From Streptomyces cadmiisoli (GTDB lineage Bacteria; Actinomycetota; Actinomycetes; Streptomycetales; Streptomycetaceae): a stretch of 64,000 nucleotides of DNA. Both the position numbers and the translations under genes were made by a program. Under the pieces are notes generated by a model. That model did no database searches and was not told where the DNA came from. It worked only from the letters and a program-made list of their open reading frames with translations. Below, one piece after another: positions 1 to 7,959 of the stretch. Each line of letters begins with the position of its first letter. The first letter of the stretch is position 1. Location: assembly GCF_003261055.1 (NCBI RefSeq), contig NZ_CP030073.1:4960001-5024000 (forward strand), read 5' to 3'.

Positions 1-1576
1 CCGCGATCAGCAACGAGTCGGCAGGCAGGGCTCCGTTCACCCTGGTGGCTGCCTTCTCGGGCTCGTCCGACCACGGACGGTCCTCGTTCGCGTCGCTGAG
101 GCGGTGGCGGACGAGCATCGCGAGACTGTCCAGCCAACGGGCGTAGGGGTTGGGCACAACTGCGGGCGCTGCCGTCAGCGAGGCAGGCGGCTCGCTCGCA
201 CCGGCCGACCACGCGCGCGCGGCTTCGTCGACCGCCGGGGCGGGAGGCCTGAGATGGTGGGCCCTCCAGCGGGCCACGTGGTCGTCGGCACACAGTCGGG
301 CCAGGGCCGTCTGTTCCTCGGGAACCTGCTCTTGCAGCCACTTCGCGCAGCGCTCGCGCAGTGTGTCCAGCAAGGCGGTGCCGTGCTGTGTGAAGCGCGG
401 ATGGCGGTGGACCTGGTTCATGGCCACTCCCACCTGGGCCCGCCACAGCGCGAACTCGAAGTGCGCGACGGCGCTGTCGGCACCGGCGCTCCAGCGACGG
501 GCACGCCAGAATCCGGTTATGCCCATGAACGCGTAAATGCCCTGGAGAAGGCCTTCGAGCGGCCGGGGGTCGTCCCGCCAGGGCGCGTACCACAGTACTT
601 TGCCGTCCTCGTGCGCGCCGGGTGCCAGCAAGGGTGTCAGGTGCAGCAGTCCGCCCAGTTTGGTGTGCTGGAACTCGTGCACGAGGGTGGCGGCGAGCTG
701 GACGGCGTCGTCCGGCTCGGAGGCCTCGATGCCGCCGAAGGCGTCCCCTGCGCTCACACTGCGCGGCCGGAACCTTTCGCCTGCCGGTGTCGGCGTCAGC
801 GATAACACCCCGCGGCGCATGGCCCCGGCTGTCTCGGGCTGTTCCCGCAGCAGCAACTGCCAGGCCTCCTCCAGCATCCGCCGCCACTGGGCTGCGGCCT
901 CATCCGACAGCGGGCGTGGCTCGGTCGGCTGCGGATACGTGCGGTACGGGTCCACGTCGTCCAGGGCCACGTCCAGCCGTTGGTCGGCCGGGCCGACCGC
1001 GAGCCGGCGCATCGGATGCCAGCCGGGGCCCGGCGAGCCGAGGGGAAGCGGAACGGCTATCGAAGCCCCAGGTGCTTCCACGACGGCCCGTCCGCCCGCG
1101 GCCCGTACGGTGGCGGTCGACCACGGCTCGGTGGCGGGCACCATTGCGCAGCCGAGGGTCGGCAGCGGCACCCGGCCGTGGCGTACGGGAACGTCGATGG
1201 CGAAGTCCAGCTCCGCGCGTAGCGCGGCCGTGGCGGCCAGGGCGGAGATATGGCCGAGGACCACGGACAGCGGCGGATCGTCCTGCGGGAGTGTCCCGCG
1301 CAGCCGGCGTAGCGCGGTGGTCAGCCACATGCCCGTCTGCGGATACATGAGCAGATCGTCGACGACGCGCGGGGCGCGGCGCTGCGCCGCGCTGAGCAGG
1401 TCCCATGCGGGGCCGAGTTCCGTGGCGTCGTCGAGCATACGCAGGAGCAGCAGACGGCGGCTCCGTTCGCCGTCGAGCAGGAGGCCGAGTGTGGCCGGGC
1501 CCCCCTCACCGCGCACCAGTTCGGCGACGCTCTCGGGTGGAAGATGATGACGAGGCAACGACGGCTCGGCGTTCAT
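1..1576 (-). CDS. HExxH-motif peptide-modifying enzyme, copy 1 (3' end outside window)
   Basis: The open frame runs leftwards from ATG 1576 off the window edge, so at least 525 residues are visible and the C-terminus is missing. Residues 300-304 read HEFQH (HExxH), followed by the family signature YAPWRDDPRP, then GLLQGIYAF and FWR. The same blocks occur in the second copy at 3698-5455, and the two align along their whole visible length. From memory this is the 'HEXXH motif' family (TIGR04267), now called alpha-ketoglutarate/HExxH-type peptide beta-hydroxylase, which acts on a short ribosomally made peptide. It starts 21 bp after a small peptide gene on the same strand, with GAGG upstream as ribosome site. 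The natural partner is therefore that peptide. The substrate residue and chemistry are inferred from the family, not seen. Confidence 0.85.
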   Translation of the reverse strand, partial: MNAEPSLPRHHLPPESVAELVRGEGGPATLGLLLDGERSRRLLLLRMLDDATELGPAWDLLSAAQRRAPRVVDDLLMYPQTGMWLTTALRRLRGTLPQDDPPLSVVLGHISALAATAALRAELDFAIDVPVRHGRVPLPTLGCAMVPATEPWSTATVRAAGGRAVVEAPGASIAVPLPLGSPGPGWHPMRRLAVGPADQRLDVALDDVDPYRTYPQPTEPRPLSDEAAAQWRRMLEEAWQLLLREQPETAGAMRRGVLSLTPTPAGERFRPRSVSAGDAFGGIEASEPDDAVQLAATLVHEFQHTKLGGLLHLTPLLAPGAHEDGKVLWYAPWRDDPRPLEGLLQGIYAFMGITGFWRARRWSAGADSAVAHFEFALWRAQVGVAMNQVHRHPRFTQHGTALLDTLRERCAKWLQEQVPEEQTALARLCADDHVARWRAHHLRPPAPAVDEAARAWSAGASEPPASLTAAPAVVPNPYARWLDSLAMLVRHRLSDANEDRPWSDEPEKAATRVNGALPADSLLIA

Positions 1577-1597
1577 GGGCGAGCTGCCTCGGCGGTG

Positions 1598-1777
1598 TCA
1601 GTCGAAGCGCTGAGGTGGGTTGACTCCGGCGACGCTGGCCAACTGGTGGTCGAGTGCCGGCAGCAGTTCCTGCAACGAAGTGGCGAGAACTCGACCGTCC
1701 ATGGAGCGCAACGTTTCAAGAGATACCCCCGCGAGGTCGACCAGACTGGACTCGACGGCGGCCACAGACGGCTCCAT
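1598..1777 (-). CDS. Candidate precursor peptide for HExxH enzyme copy 1 (59 aa)
   Basis: ATG 1777 gives a 59-aa peptide: an acidic, Leu-rich leader (ESSLVDLAGVSLETL) and a short tail AGVNPPQRFD. It resembles the 56-aa peptide at 3519-3689 (ESELIDLSGVPLDLW; tail GGYNPQRDE) in leader, length and tail, and each sits immediately upstream of an HExxH enzyme. The layout is that of a modified-peptide (RiPP-like) precursor: conserved recognition leader and small C-terminal core. It does not end in the FxSxx-COOH motif typical of peptides paired with the related FxsB systems. An in-frame upstream extension to 1894 exists but lacks conserved sequence, so I chose the ATG at 1777. Function is inferred. 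Confidence 0.7.
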   Translation of the reverse strand: MEPSVAAVESSLVDLAGVSLETLRSMDGRVLATSLQELLPALDHQLASVAGVNPPQRFD

Positions 1778-1895
1778 GACGCCCAATCCCCTTCCCCCGG
1801 ACTTCGTTGCGGATGCTGGCGGCTCACATCCTCCTGATAATGACCCGGCGCACGGACGATGAAACCCCGAGTCGCTTCGGTGACGCGATATCAAG

Positions 1896-3023
1896 TCATC
1901 GCCCCCTGTCGGCTCCGCGGTGGCGCCGGGACAGTTCCACCGCCTCGTCGTCCATGCGGGCCACCCCGGCGGAGTCGCCCTCCATCAACCGTATCGCCTC
2001 GATGAGTTGGTCCAGGGTTCCGCGGTAGCGCAGGCAGGTGCGCAGGATGCCGAAGACGTCCGGGCGCAGTGCCGGTGAGCGGGGGCTCATGGCGGCGATC
2101 ACCGGGTCGATGCTGCCGAGGACCAGGGCCAGGGTGGTGCGGTCGCTCACCGTGGGCAGGGCGGTCAACGCGCCCACCAGACCGTCGAGTTCGCGCAGCG
2201 GGAGATTGTCCGGGAGGTGCGCGAGGCTCCCGGGGGCGGTGCGGCCGGTGCGGCCGGTGGGGTCGGCCGGGGTCAGGTCCGCGGCCGTCGCGGGCAGTCC
2301 GGCGTGCCGCTGGAGCAGCGCCAGGTCCGTGCGCGGCAGCAGGTCGTACCAGCGGTCCACGCGCACGGCGGCGAGGCGGCCCAGGCCGTCCGTGCGGTGG
2401 TGGGCGCTGACCAGCCCGACCAGCGTGCCGTCGTGCCAGACGGCGGCACCGGACATGCCCTCCCAGGGTGAGCGGTCCGGCTCCGGGTCCGCCGAGGGCG
2501 GGCCCACGGCCAGTTCGAGGGTGCCCTCGCGGCGGTTGGAGAGCACCGAGATCATGCCGGTGGCGTGGCAGGAGTCGCGGTACTGGGAGGGCGAGCCGTC
2601 GTCCAGCCGCCGCATCCGGTCCTCGCGCAGCTTGAACCGCGGGAAGCCCAGCGCGCTGCACGGCAGCAGGTCGTCGGTGTCGGGAACGGCGCCGTACGCG
2701 GGCGGCCCGGCCGGGACCGCGTGGACGCCGGGCGGTACGGGGCCGGTGATCTCCAGGAGGGCCACGTCGGCCTTCTCGGAGGCGAGGACGACGCGGGCCG
2801 CGGCGGTCCACTCGTCGGCGCGGTCGGCCTCGAACCGTACGCGCACCTCGTCGGGCGGCGGTCCGCCGGTGCGGACGACGTGCGCGGCGGTCAGGACGAA
2901 GGCCGGGCCGACCCGGTAGCCGGAACCGCGACGACCGCGGGCCGGATCAGGACCGGCCGCTCGCACCAGCACCTCCGCGGCCCGGACCGGGTCCAGCCCG
3001 CGGCGGGCCCCCGCCCGCGGCAT
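1896..3023 (-). CDS. Trypsin-like serine protease with C-terminal effector-associated domain
   Basis: 375 aa, cytoplasmic by appearance (no signal peptide). The N-terminal two thirds is a chymotrypsin-fold protease with a readable catalytic triad: H48 in LTAAHVV, D86 in ADVALL and S191 in GMSGAAVW. The C-terminus (about 285-355; LVGALTALP, FGILRTCLRY, LIEAIRLMEGDS) resembles the helical effector-associated domains (EAD2-like) described in VMAP/NTPase conflict systems, which recruit effectors by homotypic contact. It lies 5 bp downstream of a trypco2-like gene, and such proteins co-occur with these trypsins, so the two form an operon. Downstream on the same strand, 118 bp away, is the precursor peptide. 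The protease may process the modified peptide or be released by it; that link is inference. The partner carrying a matching EAD is not in the window. Confidence 0.8.
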   Translation of the reverse strand: MPRAGARRGLDPVRAAEVLVRAAGPDPARGRRGSGYRVGPAFVLTAAHVVRTGGPPPDEVRVRFEADRADEWTAAARVVLASEKADVALLEITGPVPPGVHAVPAGPPAYGAVPDTDDLLPCSALGFPRFKLREDRMRRLDDGSPSQYRDSCHATGMISVLSNRREGTLELAVGPPSADPEPDRSPWEGMSGAAVWHDGTLVGLVSAHHRTDGLGRLAAVRVDRWYDLLPRTDLALLQRHAGLPATAADLTPADPTGRTGRTAPGSLAHLPDNLPLRELDGLVGALTALPTVSDRTTLALVLGSIDPVIAAMSPRSPALRPDVFGILRTCLRYRGTLDQLIEAIRLMEGDSAGVARMDDEAVELSRRHRGADRGR

Positions 3024-3028
3024 TCCGC

Positions 3029-3331
3029 TCAGCGCTCGCCCTCGGCCTCGTCACCGCCCACCCACGGCGCGCGTCCGCCGCCGCTGCGGGTGCGCGGATC
3101 GAGGGTCAGTCTCACGCGGTGGGTGACGCTGTCCGCCAATCGGCCGTCCGTGCTGGTGTCCACGACCCAGAAGCGGACCTTCCCGCCGGCCGTCGCGGAC
3201 CGCTCCACGACGACGGTCGCCTCCAGTTCCACGGGGCCGACCTCGAAGTACAGGTCCTCCCCCTGCGCGGTGGTGCGGGCCGCGTTCAGCTCGCGGCGCA
3301 ACTCCGCTATCAGCTCGGCGAGTTCAATCAC
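3029..3331 (-). CDS. Trypsin-co-occurring domain 2 (trypco2) protein
   Basis: 100 aa from a GTG start. The opening IELAELIAELRREL is an amphipathic helix, followed by a beta-rich segment (LYFEVGPVELEATVVVE, then KVRFWVVD and HRVRLTLDP). This pattern matches the trypco2 family as I remember it: small proteins encoded beside trypsin-like proteases in predicted actinobacterial conflict systems. It is the first gene of the minus-strand operon and overlaps nothing. No catalytic residues are evident, so it is more likely a binding or scaffolding partner of the protease than an enzyme. Confidence 0.75.
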   Translation of the reverse strand: MIELAELIAELRRELNAARTTAQGEDLYFEVGPVELEATVVVERSATAGGKVRFWVVDTSTDGRLADSVTHRVRLTLDPRTRSGGGRAPWVGGDEAEGER

Positions 3332-3518
3332 GTCCGGTGCTTACCCGGACCGCTCCTTCTTCACTCGATCCGGGTGGATTCCGCCTTCCCGGGCGTGGGG
3401 GGCGCCGAGGATCCATTAGGGTCATGCAGCGACCTGAAAGTGTCGAAACCGTAGGACAGCGGCATATATCAGGCATTGTTCGCAATCACTTCACTTCCAC
3501 GGTCATGGGGACGGCGTC
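3332..3518. promoter_or_regulatory. Divergent intergenic region between the two halves of the peptide/protease module
   Basis: This 187-bp gap separates the minus-strand trypco2 operon from the plus-strand precursor 2/enzyme 2 pair and must hold both promoters. On the plus strand TAGGGT (3417-3422) could be a -10 hexamer. The stretch around 3460-3495 is noticeably AT-richer than its surroundings (GCATATATCAGG). I see no convincing operator palindrome. The shared promoter region is the main reason to treat both halves as one regulated unit. Confidence 0.45.
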
Positions 3519-3689
3519 ATGGAGAAGTCCGGAGTCGAATCGGAGCTGATCGACCTCAGCGGCGTCCCGTTGGACCTCTGGCCGGCCCTCGACCTGCCGT
3601 CCGCCGAGCGCTCGATGCGGCGTCTGCTCAGCCGTATCGACGACCCGGCCGGCAGCCTCGGCGGCTACAACCCGCAGCGCGACGAATAG
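3519..3689 (+). CDS. Candidate precursor peptide for HExxH enzyme copy 2 (56 aa)
   Basis: ATG 3519 to TAG 3689 encodes a 56-aa peptide missing as a separate gene from simple ORF lists. Its leader (ESELIDLSGVPLDLW, then AERSMRRLLSRIDDP) and its tail LGGYNPQRDE resemble the 59-aa peptide at 1598-1777. The stop is only 8 bp from the start of the HExxH enzyme, so the two are almost certainly cotranslated. GGGGACGGCG lies upstream as a possible ribosome site. The Gly-Gly before YNPQRDE would suit protease removal of the leader, although that is inference. Assignment as a substrate rests on adjacency, the repeated architecture and resemblance to the other pair. Confidence 0.72.
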   Translation: MEKSGVESELIDLSGVPLDLWPALDLPSAERSMRRLLSRIDDPAGSLGGYNPQRDE

Positions 3690-3697
3690 GCCCCCGC

Positions 3698-5455
3698 ATG
3701 TACCAGACGGCGCGACCCCACGTCCTGCCACCTCAGTCGTTCGACGAACTGCTCGGCGGCGGGGGAGGACCGGCGACGGTGGGCGCGTTGCGCGCCGGGG
3801 AACGCAGCTGGCGACTGCTGGTCGTCCGCGCGCTGCTCGACGCGGCGGCGACGGAACCCACCGGGCCGCTGCCCCCGTTGACCGCCGGCTGGCGGCTGCT
3901 CGCGCGGGCCCGGTCGGTGGCCGAGCCCGAGGTGGAGCGGCTGCTGACGTACCCGGCGGTCGGCATGTGGGCCGCTCACACACTGCGCCGGCTGCGGGGC
4001 ACGGCCGACGACGAGGCGCCGCTGTGGGTGGAGACGGGGTACCTGCACGCTCTCGCCGCGAGCGCGGCGGTCCGCGCGGGCCTGGAGTTCCGTACCGCCG
4101 TCCCGGTACGGCACGGCTGGGCCGTGCTGCCCGCGCTCGGCGCCATGCGGGTGCCCGACGGGCCGGACTGGGGCGCCGCGGAGGTGTCCGCCTCGGGCGG
4201 CGATCGCGAGGTGCGGGTGGCGGGCCGCCGCCTGGGCGGACCCGACTGGCACGCGCTGACGGAGCTGCGCGCCGACGGGTGCACGCTGCTGCTGGACGAC
4301 ACCGACCCCTACCGCACGCTGCGCAGGCCCGTGGTGCCCGAGCCGGTCGACGGCACGGACGAGTGGCAGGAGCTGTTCCGGTCGGCCTGGGAGGTCCTGA
4401 CCGCCACCGGCCGGGAGGAGGCGCGGGCCCTGGCCGACGGGCTGGTGTCCGTGGTGCCCCGGCCCCGTTCGGAGCGGTTCCGGCCGCGCAGCGCCTCCTC
4501 CGGCGACGCGTTCGGCACGGCGCTGGCTTCGGTCCCCGACGACGGCGAGCAGTTCGCCTCGACGCTGGTGCACGAGTTCCAGCACAACAAACTCAGCGCG
4601 TTCATGCACCTGTTCACCCTGTACGGCGACGACGGCGCCCGCCTGTACTACGCCCCCTGGCGGGACGACCCCCGTCCGCTCGGCGGGCTGCTCCAAGGGG
4701 TGTACGCCTTCTTCGGGGTGACGTCCTTCTGGCGGCGGCGCGACCATCCGCTCGGGCGGTTCGAGTTCGCGCTGTGGCGCGCCCAGACGGCGCACGCGCT
4801 GGACGTCGTCGGCCACTCGGACGGGCTCACCGAGCTGGGCCGGCGGCTGGTCGCCGGGCTCGCGGAACAGCTGCGGCCGTGGCTCGCGGAACCCGTGGAC
4901 AGGCGGATCGGCGCGCTGGCCGACCTGGTGGTCGCGGACCATCGCGCCACCTGGCGGGCGTACCACCTGCGTCCCGATCCGGACGTGGTCCGTGCGCTCG
5001 CGGCGAAGTGGCAGGAGGGGCGCAGCGGCGCCGGCCGGGCCGCGGGTCCGTCCCGGACGGCCGCGCACGACGCGGCGCCCGTCCCGGGGAAGCCGGTGCG
5101 CGCCTTCGACACGCGGGCGGTGCTGGCGAGGTGGCTGCTCGCGGACCGGGCGGGGTTCGAGGAGCTGCGCGACGAGCCCGGGGCGACGGTGGCCGGCGCG
5201 CGACCCGAGGACCTCGATCTCGTCACGGGCCGTACCGCCGAGGCGCTCGACGCCTATTGGGCGCTCGTCGCCCGTGGTGAGGGCACCCCCGAGAACTGGG
5301 TGGGGCTGGGACTCGCCGCCCGGGCCGAGGGCGACCCCGCCGGTGACGGGCTGCTCGCCCACCCGGAGCTGGCCGCGGCGCTGTACGCCGAACTGGACGG
5401 CCGCGCCGACCCCTTGGAACTGGGCCGCAGACTGACGGCCCCCGGCCTCGGCTGA
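3698..5455 (+). CDS. HExxH-motif peptide-modifying enzyme, copy 2
   Basis: 585 aa from ATG 3698. H292-E293-F-Q-H296 forms the HExxH motif in LVHEFQHNKL. It is followed by YYAPWRDDPRPLGGLLQGVYAFFGV and FWRRR, the signature also found in copy 1. The N-terminal half matches copy 1 too (YPAVGMWAAHTLRRLRG against YPQTGMWLTTALRRLRG; VPVRHG in both). From memory the family is the alpha-ketoglutarate/HExxH-type peptide beta-hydroxylases, with metal bound by the HExxH histidines. The gene follows its own precursor peptide by 8 bp. The last ~150 residues are Ala/Gly-rich and may be helical repeats for substrate binding. Being complete, this copy is the better one for study. Confidence 0.87.
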   Translation: MYQTARPHVLPPQSFDELLGGGGGPATVGALRAGERSWRLLVVRALLDAAATEPTGPLPPLTAGWRLLARARSVAEPEVERLLTYPAVGMWAAHTLRRLRGTADDEAPLWVETGYLHALAASAAVRAGLEFRTAVPVRHGWAVLPALGAMRVPDGPDWGAAEVSASGGDREVRVAGRRLGGPDWHALTELRADGCTLLLDDTDPYRTLRRPVVPEPVDGTDEWQELFRSAWEVLTATGREEARALADGLVSVVPRPRSERFRPRSASSGDAFGTALASVPDDGEQFASTLVHEFQHNKLSAFMHLFTLYGDDGARLYYAPWRDDPRPLGGLLQGVYAFFGVTSFWRRRDHPLGRFEFALWRAQTAHALDVVGHSDGLTELGRRLVAGLAEQLRPWLAEPVDRRIGALADLVVADHRATWRAYHLRPDPDVVRALAAKWQEGRSGAGRAAGPSRTAAHDAAPVPGKPVRAFDTRAVLARWLLADRAGFEELRDEPGATVAGARPEDLDLVTGRTAEALDAYWALVARGEGTPENWVGLGLAARAEGDPAGDGLLAHPELAAALYAELDGRADPLELGRRLTAPGLG

Positions 5456-5519
5456 CCACCGCCACGACGAGCGCGCCGGCCGAGGCGGGCACCACCGGGC
5501 GGGCGGCCGGGGCGGCAGG

Positions 5520-6398
5520 TCAGGTGCGCAGGCGGCGGGCGATCTCCAGTTGGGTGGCCTCCAGGGGGCGGCCGTCCGCCAGCTCCCACAGGCAGTTCTG
5601 GAGCACACGGCCCAGCGTCCAGGCGCGGGCCCGCGCCCGGTCCAGCGCCAGAACTTCGGTCATCGCGTCGAAACGGCGCACGATGTTGTCGGCGTCGAAG
5701 CGGTTGTCGAGGGCCGGGCACAGGTCGAAGCCCGGGTCGCCCGCGAGGGGTTTGGGGTCGATGGCCAGCCAGGGGGCGCGGTCGGAGGCGAGGACGTTCT
5801 CGTAGTGGAGGTCCCAGTGCAGGAGCCGGTCGCCCGGTTCGTCGACGACCTCCCGGACCGCCGCCGCGCAGTCGGCGACCAGCCGGCGGTCGTCCGGGTC
5901 CGGGATGCGCGGCAGCTCCCGCGGCGCCTGTTCCAGCATGGCCCGCGCGATGTCGCCGAGCCGCCGCATGCCCGGCGGCGCCTGGAGGGAGGTCAGATCG
6001 GCGAGCAGACCGGCGATGACCCGGACGGCCTCGTCGATGTCCGCGAGGTCGGACAGCGTCCGGCCGTGGTCGAGGCGTTCGAGGAGCATCGTGCCGGTCG
6101 CGACGTCGTGGTCGAGCAGGCGGACCGCACCGTCACCGGCCCAGACCCGCAGCGCGACCGGCTCGCCCTCGCTCTCCTCGTCGAGCAGTTGCAGCTTCAG
6201 CACCGCCGGGGTGCCGTCGGCCCGCAGCACCGGCAGCACCAGGGCGCACCACCCGTGCATGGCGGCGCCGTCCAGGCGCAGCTCCCACCGGTCCAGGAAG
6301 GCGGCCGCGAGCCGGGGCAGCCCGGCGACGAAACTCCGGCCCGCCTCGCCGTTGCACTTCGCCTGCGACGCCGCCAACGCTTCCGGAATCTCGATCAC
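5520..6398 (-). CDS. Aminoglycoside/hydroxyurea-type phosphotransferase (APH(6) family)
   Basis: About 292 aa. It has the kinase-like fold of the APH(6)/hydroxyurea kinase family: lysine in VLKLQLL, the GTMLLERL linker, catalytic loop LLHWDLHYENVLA and metal-binding IDPKPLAGDPGFDL. Members phosphorylate streptomycin or hydroxyurea, but most chromosomal Streptomyces copies have no proven substrate. I chose GTG 6398, giving the usual family start VIEIPEAL; an ATG at 6434 would add 12 residues. It converges with the HExxH enzyme gene and diverges from an FAD oxidoreductase. A resistance role is possible but not shown by context. Confidence 0.85.
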   Translation of the reverse strand: MIEIPEALAASQAKCNGEAGRSFVAGLPRLAAAFLDRWELRLDGAAMHGWCALVLPVLRADGTPAVLKLQLLDEESEGEPVALRVWAGDGAVRLLDHDVATGTMLLERLDHGRTLSDLADIDEAVRVIAGLLADLTSLQAPPGMRRLGDIARAMLEQAPRELPRIPDPDDRRLVADCAAAVREVVDEPGDRLLHWDLHYENVLASDRAPWLAIDPKPLAGDPGFDLCPALDNRFDADNIVRRFDAMTEVLALDRARARAWTLGRVLQNCLWELADGRPLEATQLEIARRLRT

Positions 6399-6509
6399 AC
6401 CGGCGACCCTAGGGGCCCGCGCGCACCGGCTCATCCGGATTTCCGTACGGGCCGGAGCACGAAATCCGAAGGAGACAGGGGCAGCGTCCAGGGGTTAACG
6501 TCCTCGGCC

Positions 6510-7916
6510 ATGAGCAGCGCGCCACTCAGTGTCGTGAACGGCGGGGTCTCCTTCTGGTACGCCCGCGAAGGCCTGCCCGCCCCGAGGGAACCGCTGTCCG
6601 GTGACGCGTCGGCCGACGTGGTGATCGTCGGCGGCGGGTACACCGGGCTGTGGACGGCGTACCACCTGAAGAAGGCGGCCCCCTCCCTGCGGATCACCGT
6701 CCTGGAGCAGAAGTTCTGCGGCTACGGCGCGTCCGGCCGCAACGGCGGCTGGCTCTACAACGGCATCGCGGGCCGCGACCGGTACGCGAAACTGCACGGC
6801 CGCGACGCCGCCGTACGCCTCCAGCGGGCCATGAACGACACCGTCGACGAGGTGATCAGGGCCGCCGCCGAGGAAGACATCGACGCGGACATCCACAAGG
6901 GCGGCGTCCTGGAGGTCGCGCGCACACCCGCCCAGTCGGCCCGGCTGAAGGCCTTCCACGAGCGGGAGCTGTCCTACGGGGAGAAGGACCGCGAGCTGTA
7001 CGGCGCCCGTGAGGCGGCCGAGCGGATCAGGGTGGCCGGCGCGGTGGGCGCGTCCTGGACGCCGCACGGCGCCCGCATCCATCCCGTGAAGCTGGTGACG
7101 GGCCTCGCGCGGGCGGTGGCCGCGCTCGGTGTGACCGTCCACGAGTCGACGCCGGTGACGGAGATCCGCCCTCAGCGGGCCGTCACCCCGTACGGCACCG
7201 TCCGGGCGCCCTACGTCCTGCGCTGCACCGAGGGCTTCACGGCGGCGCTGAGAAGCGAGCGGCGGACCTGGCTGCCGATGAACTCGTCGATGATCGCGAC
7301 CGAGCCGCTGACCGAGGAGCAGTGGGCGTCGGTCGGCTGGGAGGGCCGCGAGACGCTCGGCGACATGGCGCACGCGTACATGTACGCGCAGCGCACCGCC
7401 GACGGCCGGATCGCACTGGGCGGCCGGGGCGTGCCGTACCGCTTCGGCTCGCGCACCGACAACGACGGCCGCACCCGGCCCGCCACGATCGGGGCGCTGC
7501 GCGAGGTGCTGGTGCGGTTCTTCCCGGCCCTGGCGGGCGTGCGGGTCGAGCACGCCTGGTCGGGGGTGCTCGGTGTGCCGCGGGACTGGTGCGCGACGGT
7601 GACCCTGGACCGGTCGACCGGGCTCGGCTGGGCCGGCGGATACGTCGGCTCGGGGGTGGCCACCGCCAACCTCGCCGCCCGCACCCTGCGTGACCTGGTC
7701 CGGCTGGACTCCGGGCAGGCGGGGCGGACGGACCTGACGGAGCTGCCCTGGGTCGGCCACCGGGTGCGCAAGTGGGAGCCGGAACCGCTGCGCTGGCTGG
7801 GTGTGCACGCGCTGTACGCCACCTACCGCGCCGCCGACCGCCGCGAGGCCACCTCTCCCGACGCCCGCTCGTCCCGGCTGGCGCGGGCGGCGGACCGGGT
7901 GGCGGGGCGGCACTGA
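6510..7916 (+). CDS. FAD-dependent amine/glycine oxidase-type oxidoreductase
   Basis: 468 aa from ATG 6510. The dinucleotide-binding motif VVIVGGGYTGLWTAYHL is at about 37-53, followed by FCGYGASGRNGGWL, which is typical of the DAO superfamily branch containing gamma-glutamylputrescine oxidase (PuuB-like). The C-terminal FAD contact reads GLGWAGGYVGSGVATANLAARTL. It probably oxidises an amine or amino-acid nitrogen with O2 as acceptor. No glutamine-synthetase-like puuA or aldehyde dehydrogenase is adjacent, so the substrate is unknown. It converges with the MFS gene downstream. Confidence 0.85.
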   Translation: MSSAPLSVVNGGVSFWYAREGLPAPREPLSGDASADVVIVGGGYTGLWTAYHLKKAAPSLRITVLEQKFCGYGASGRNGGWLYNGIAGRDRYAKLHGRDAAVRLQRAMNDTVDEVIRAAAEEDIDADIHKGGVLEVARTPAQSARLKAFHERELSYGEKDRELYGAREAAERIRVAGAVGASWTPHGARIHPVKLVTGLARAVAALGVTVHESTPVTEIRPQRAVTPYGTVRAPYVLRCTEGFTAALRSERRTWLPMNSSMIATEPLTEEQWASVGWEGRETLGDMAHAYMYAQRTADGRIALGGRGVPYRFGSRTDNDGRTRPATIGALREVLVRFFPALAGVRVEHAWSGVLGVPRDWCATVTLDRSTGLGWAGGYVGSGVATANLAARTLRDLVRLDSGQAGRTDLTELPWVGHRVRKWEPEPLRWLGVHALYATYRAADRREATSPDARSSRLARAADRVAGRH

Positions 7917-7959
7917 CCGCTGCGTCCGGGGCGCCGCCGGGTCCCGGACCGACGTCCGT

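Noticed and set aside
104..1547. Several plus-strand frames at the left end
   Set aside because: They are antisense to the HExxH enzyme copy 1, whose protein is conserved and in the expected high-GC frame.
3665..5608. 647-codon open frame on the minus strand opposite HExxH enzyme copy 2
   Set aside because: A high-GC antisense shadow; no recognisable domains, while the plus strand encodes a conserved family with HExxH.
5520..6398. Clear streptomycin-resistance determinant of an antibiotic cluster
   Set aside because: The family fits APH(6), but no biosynthetic genes are nearby and most chromosomal members have no shown activity.
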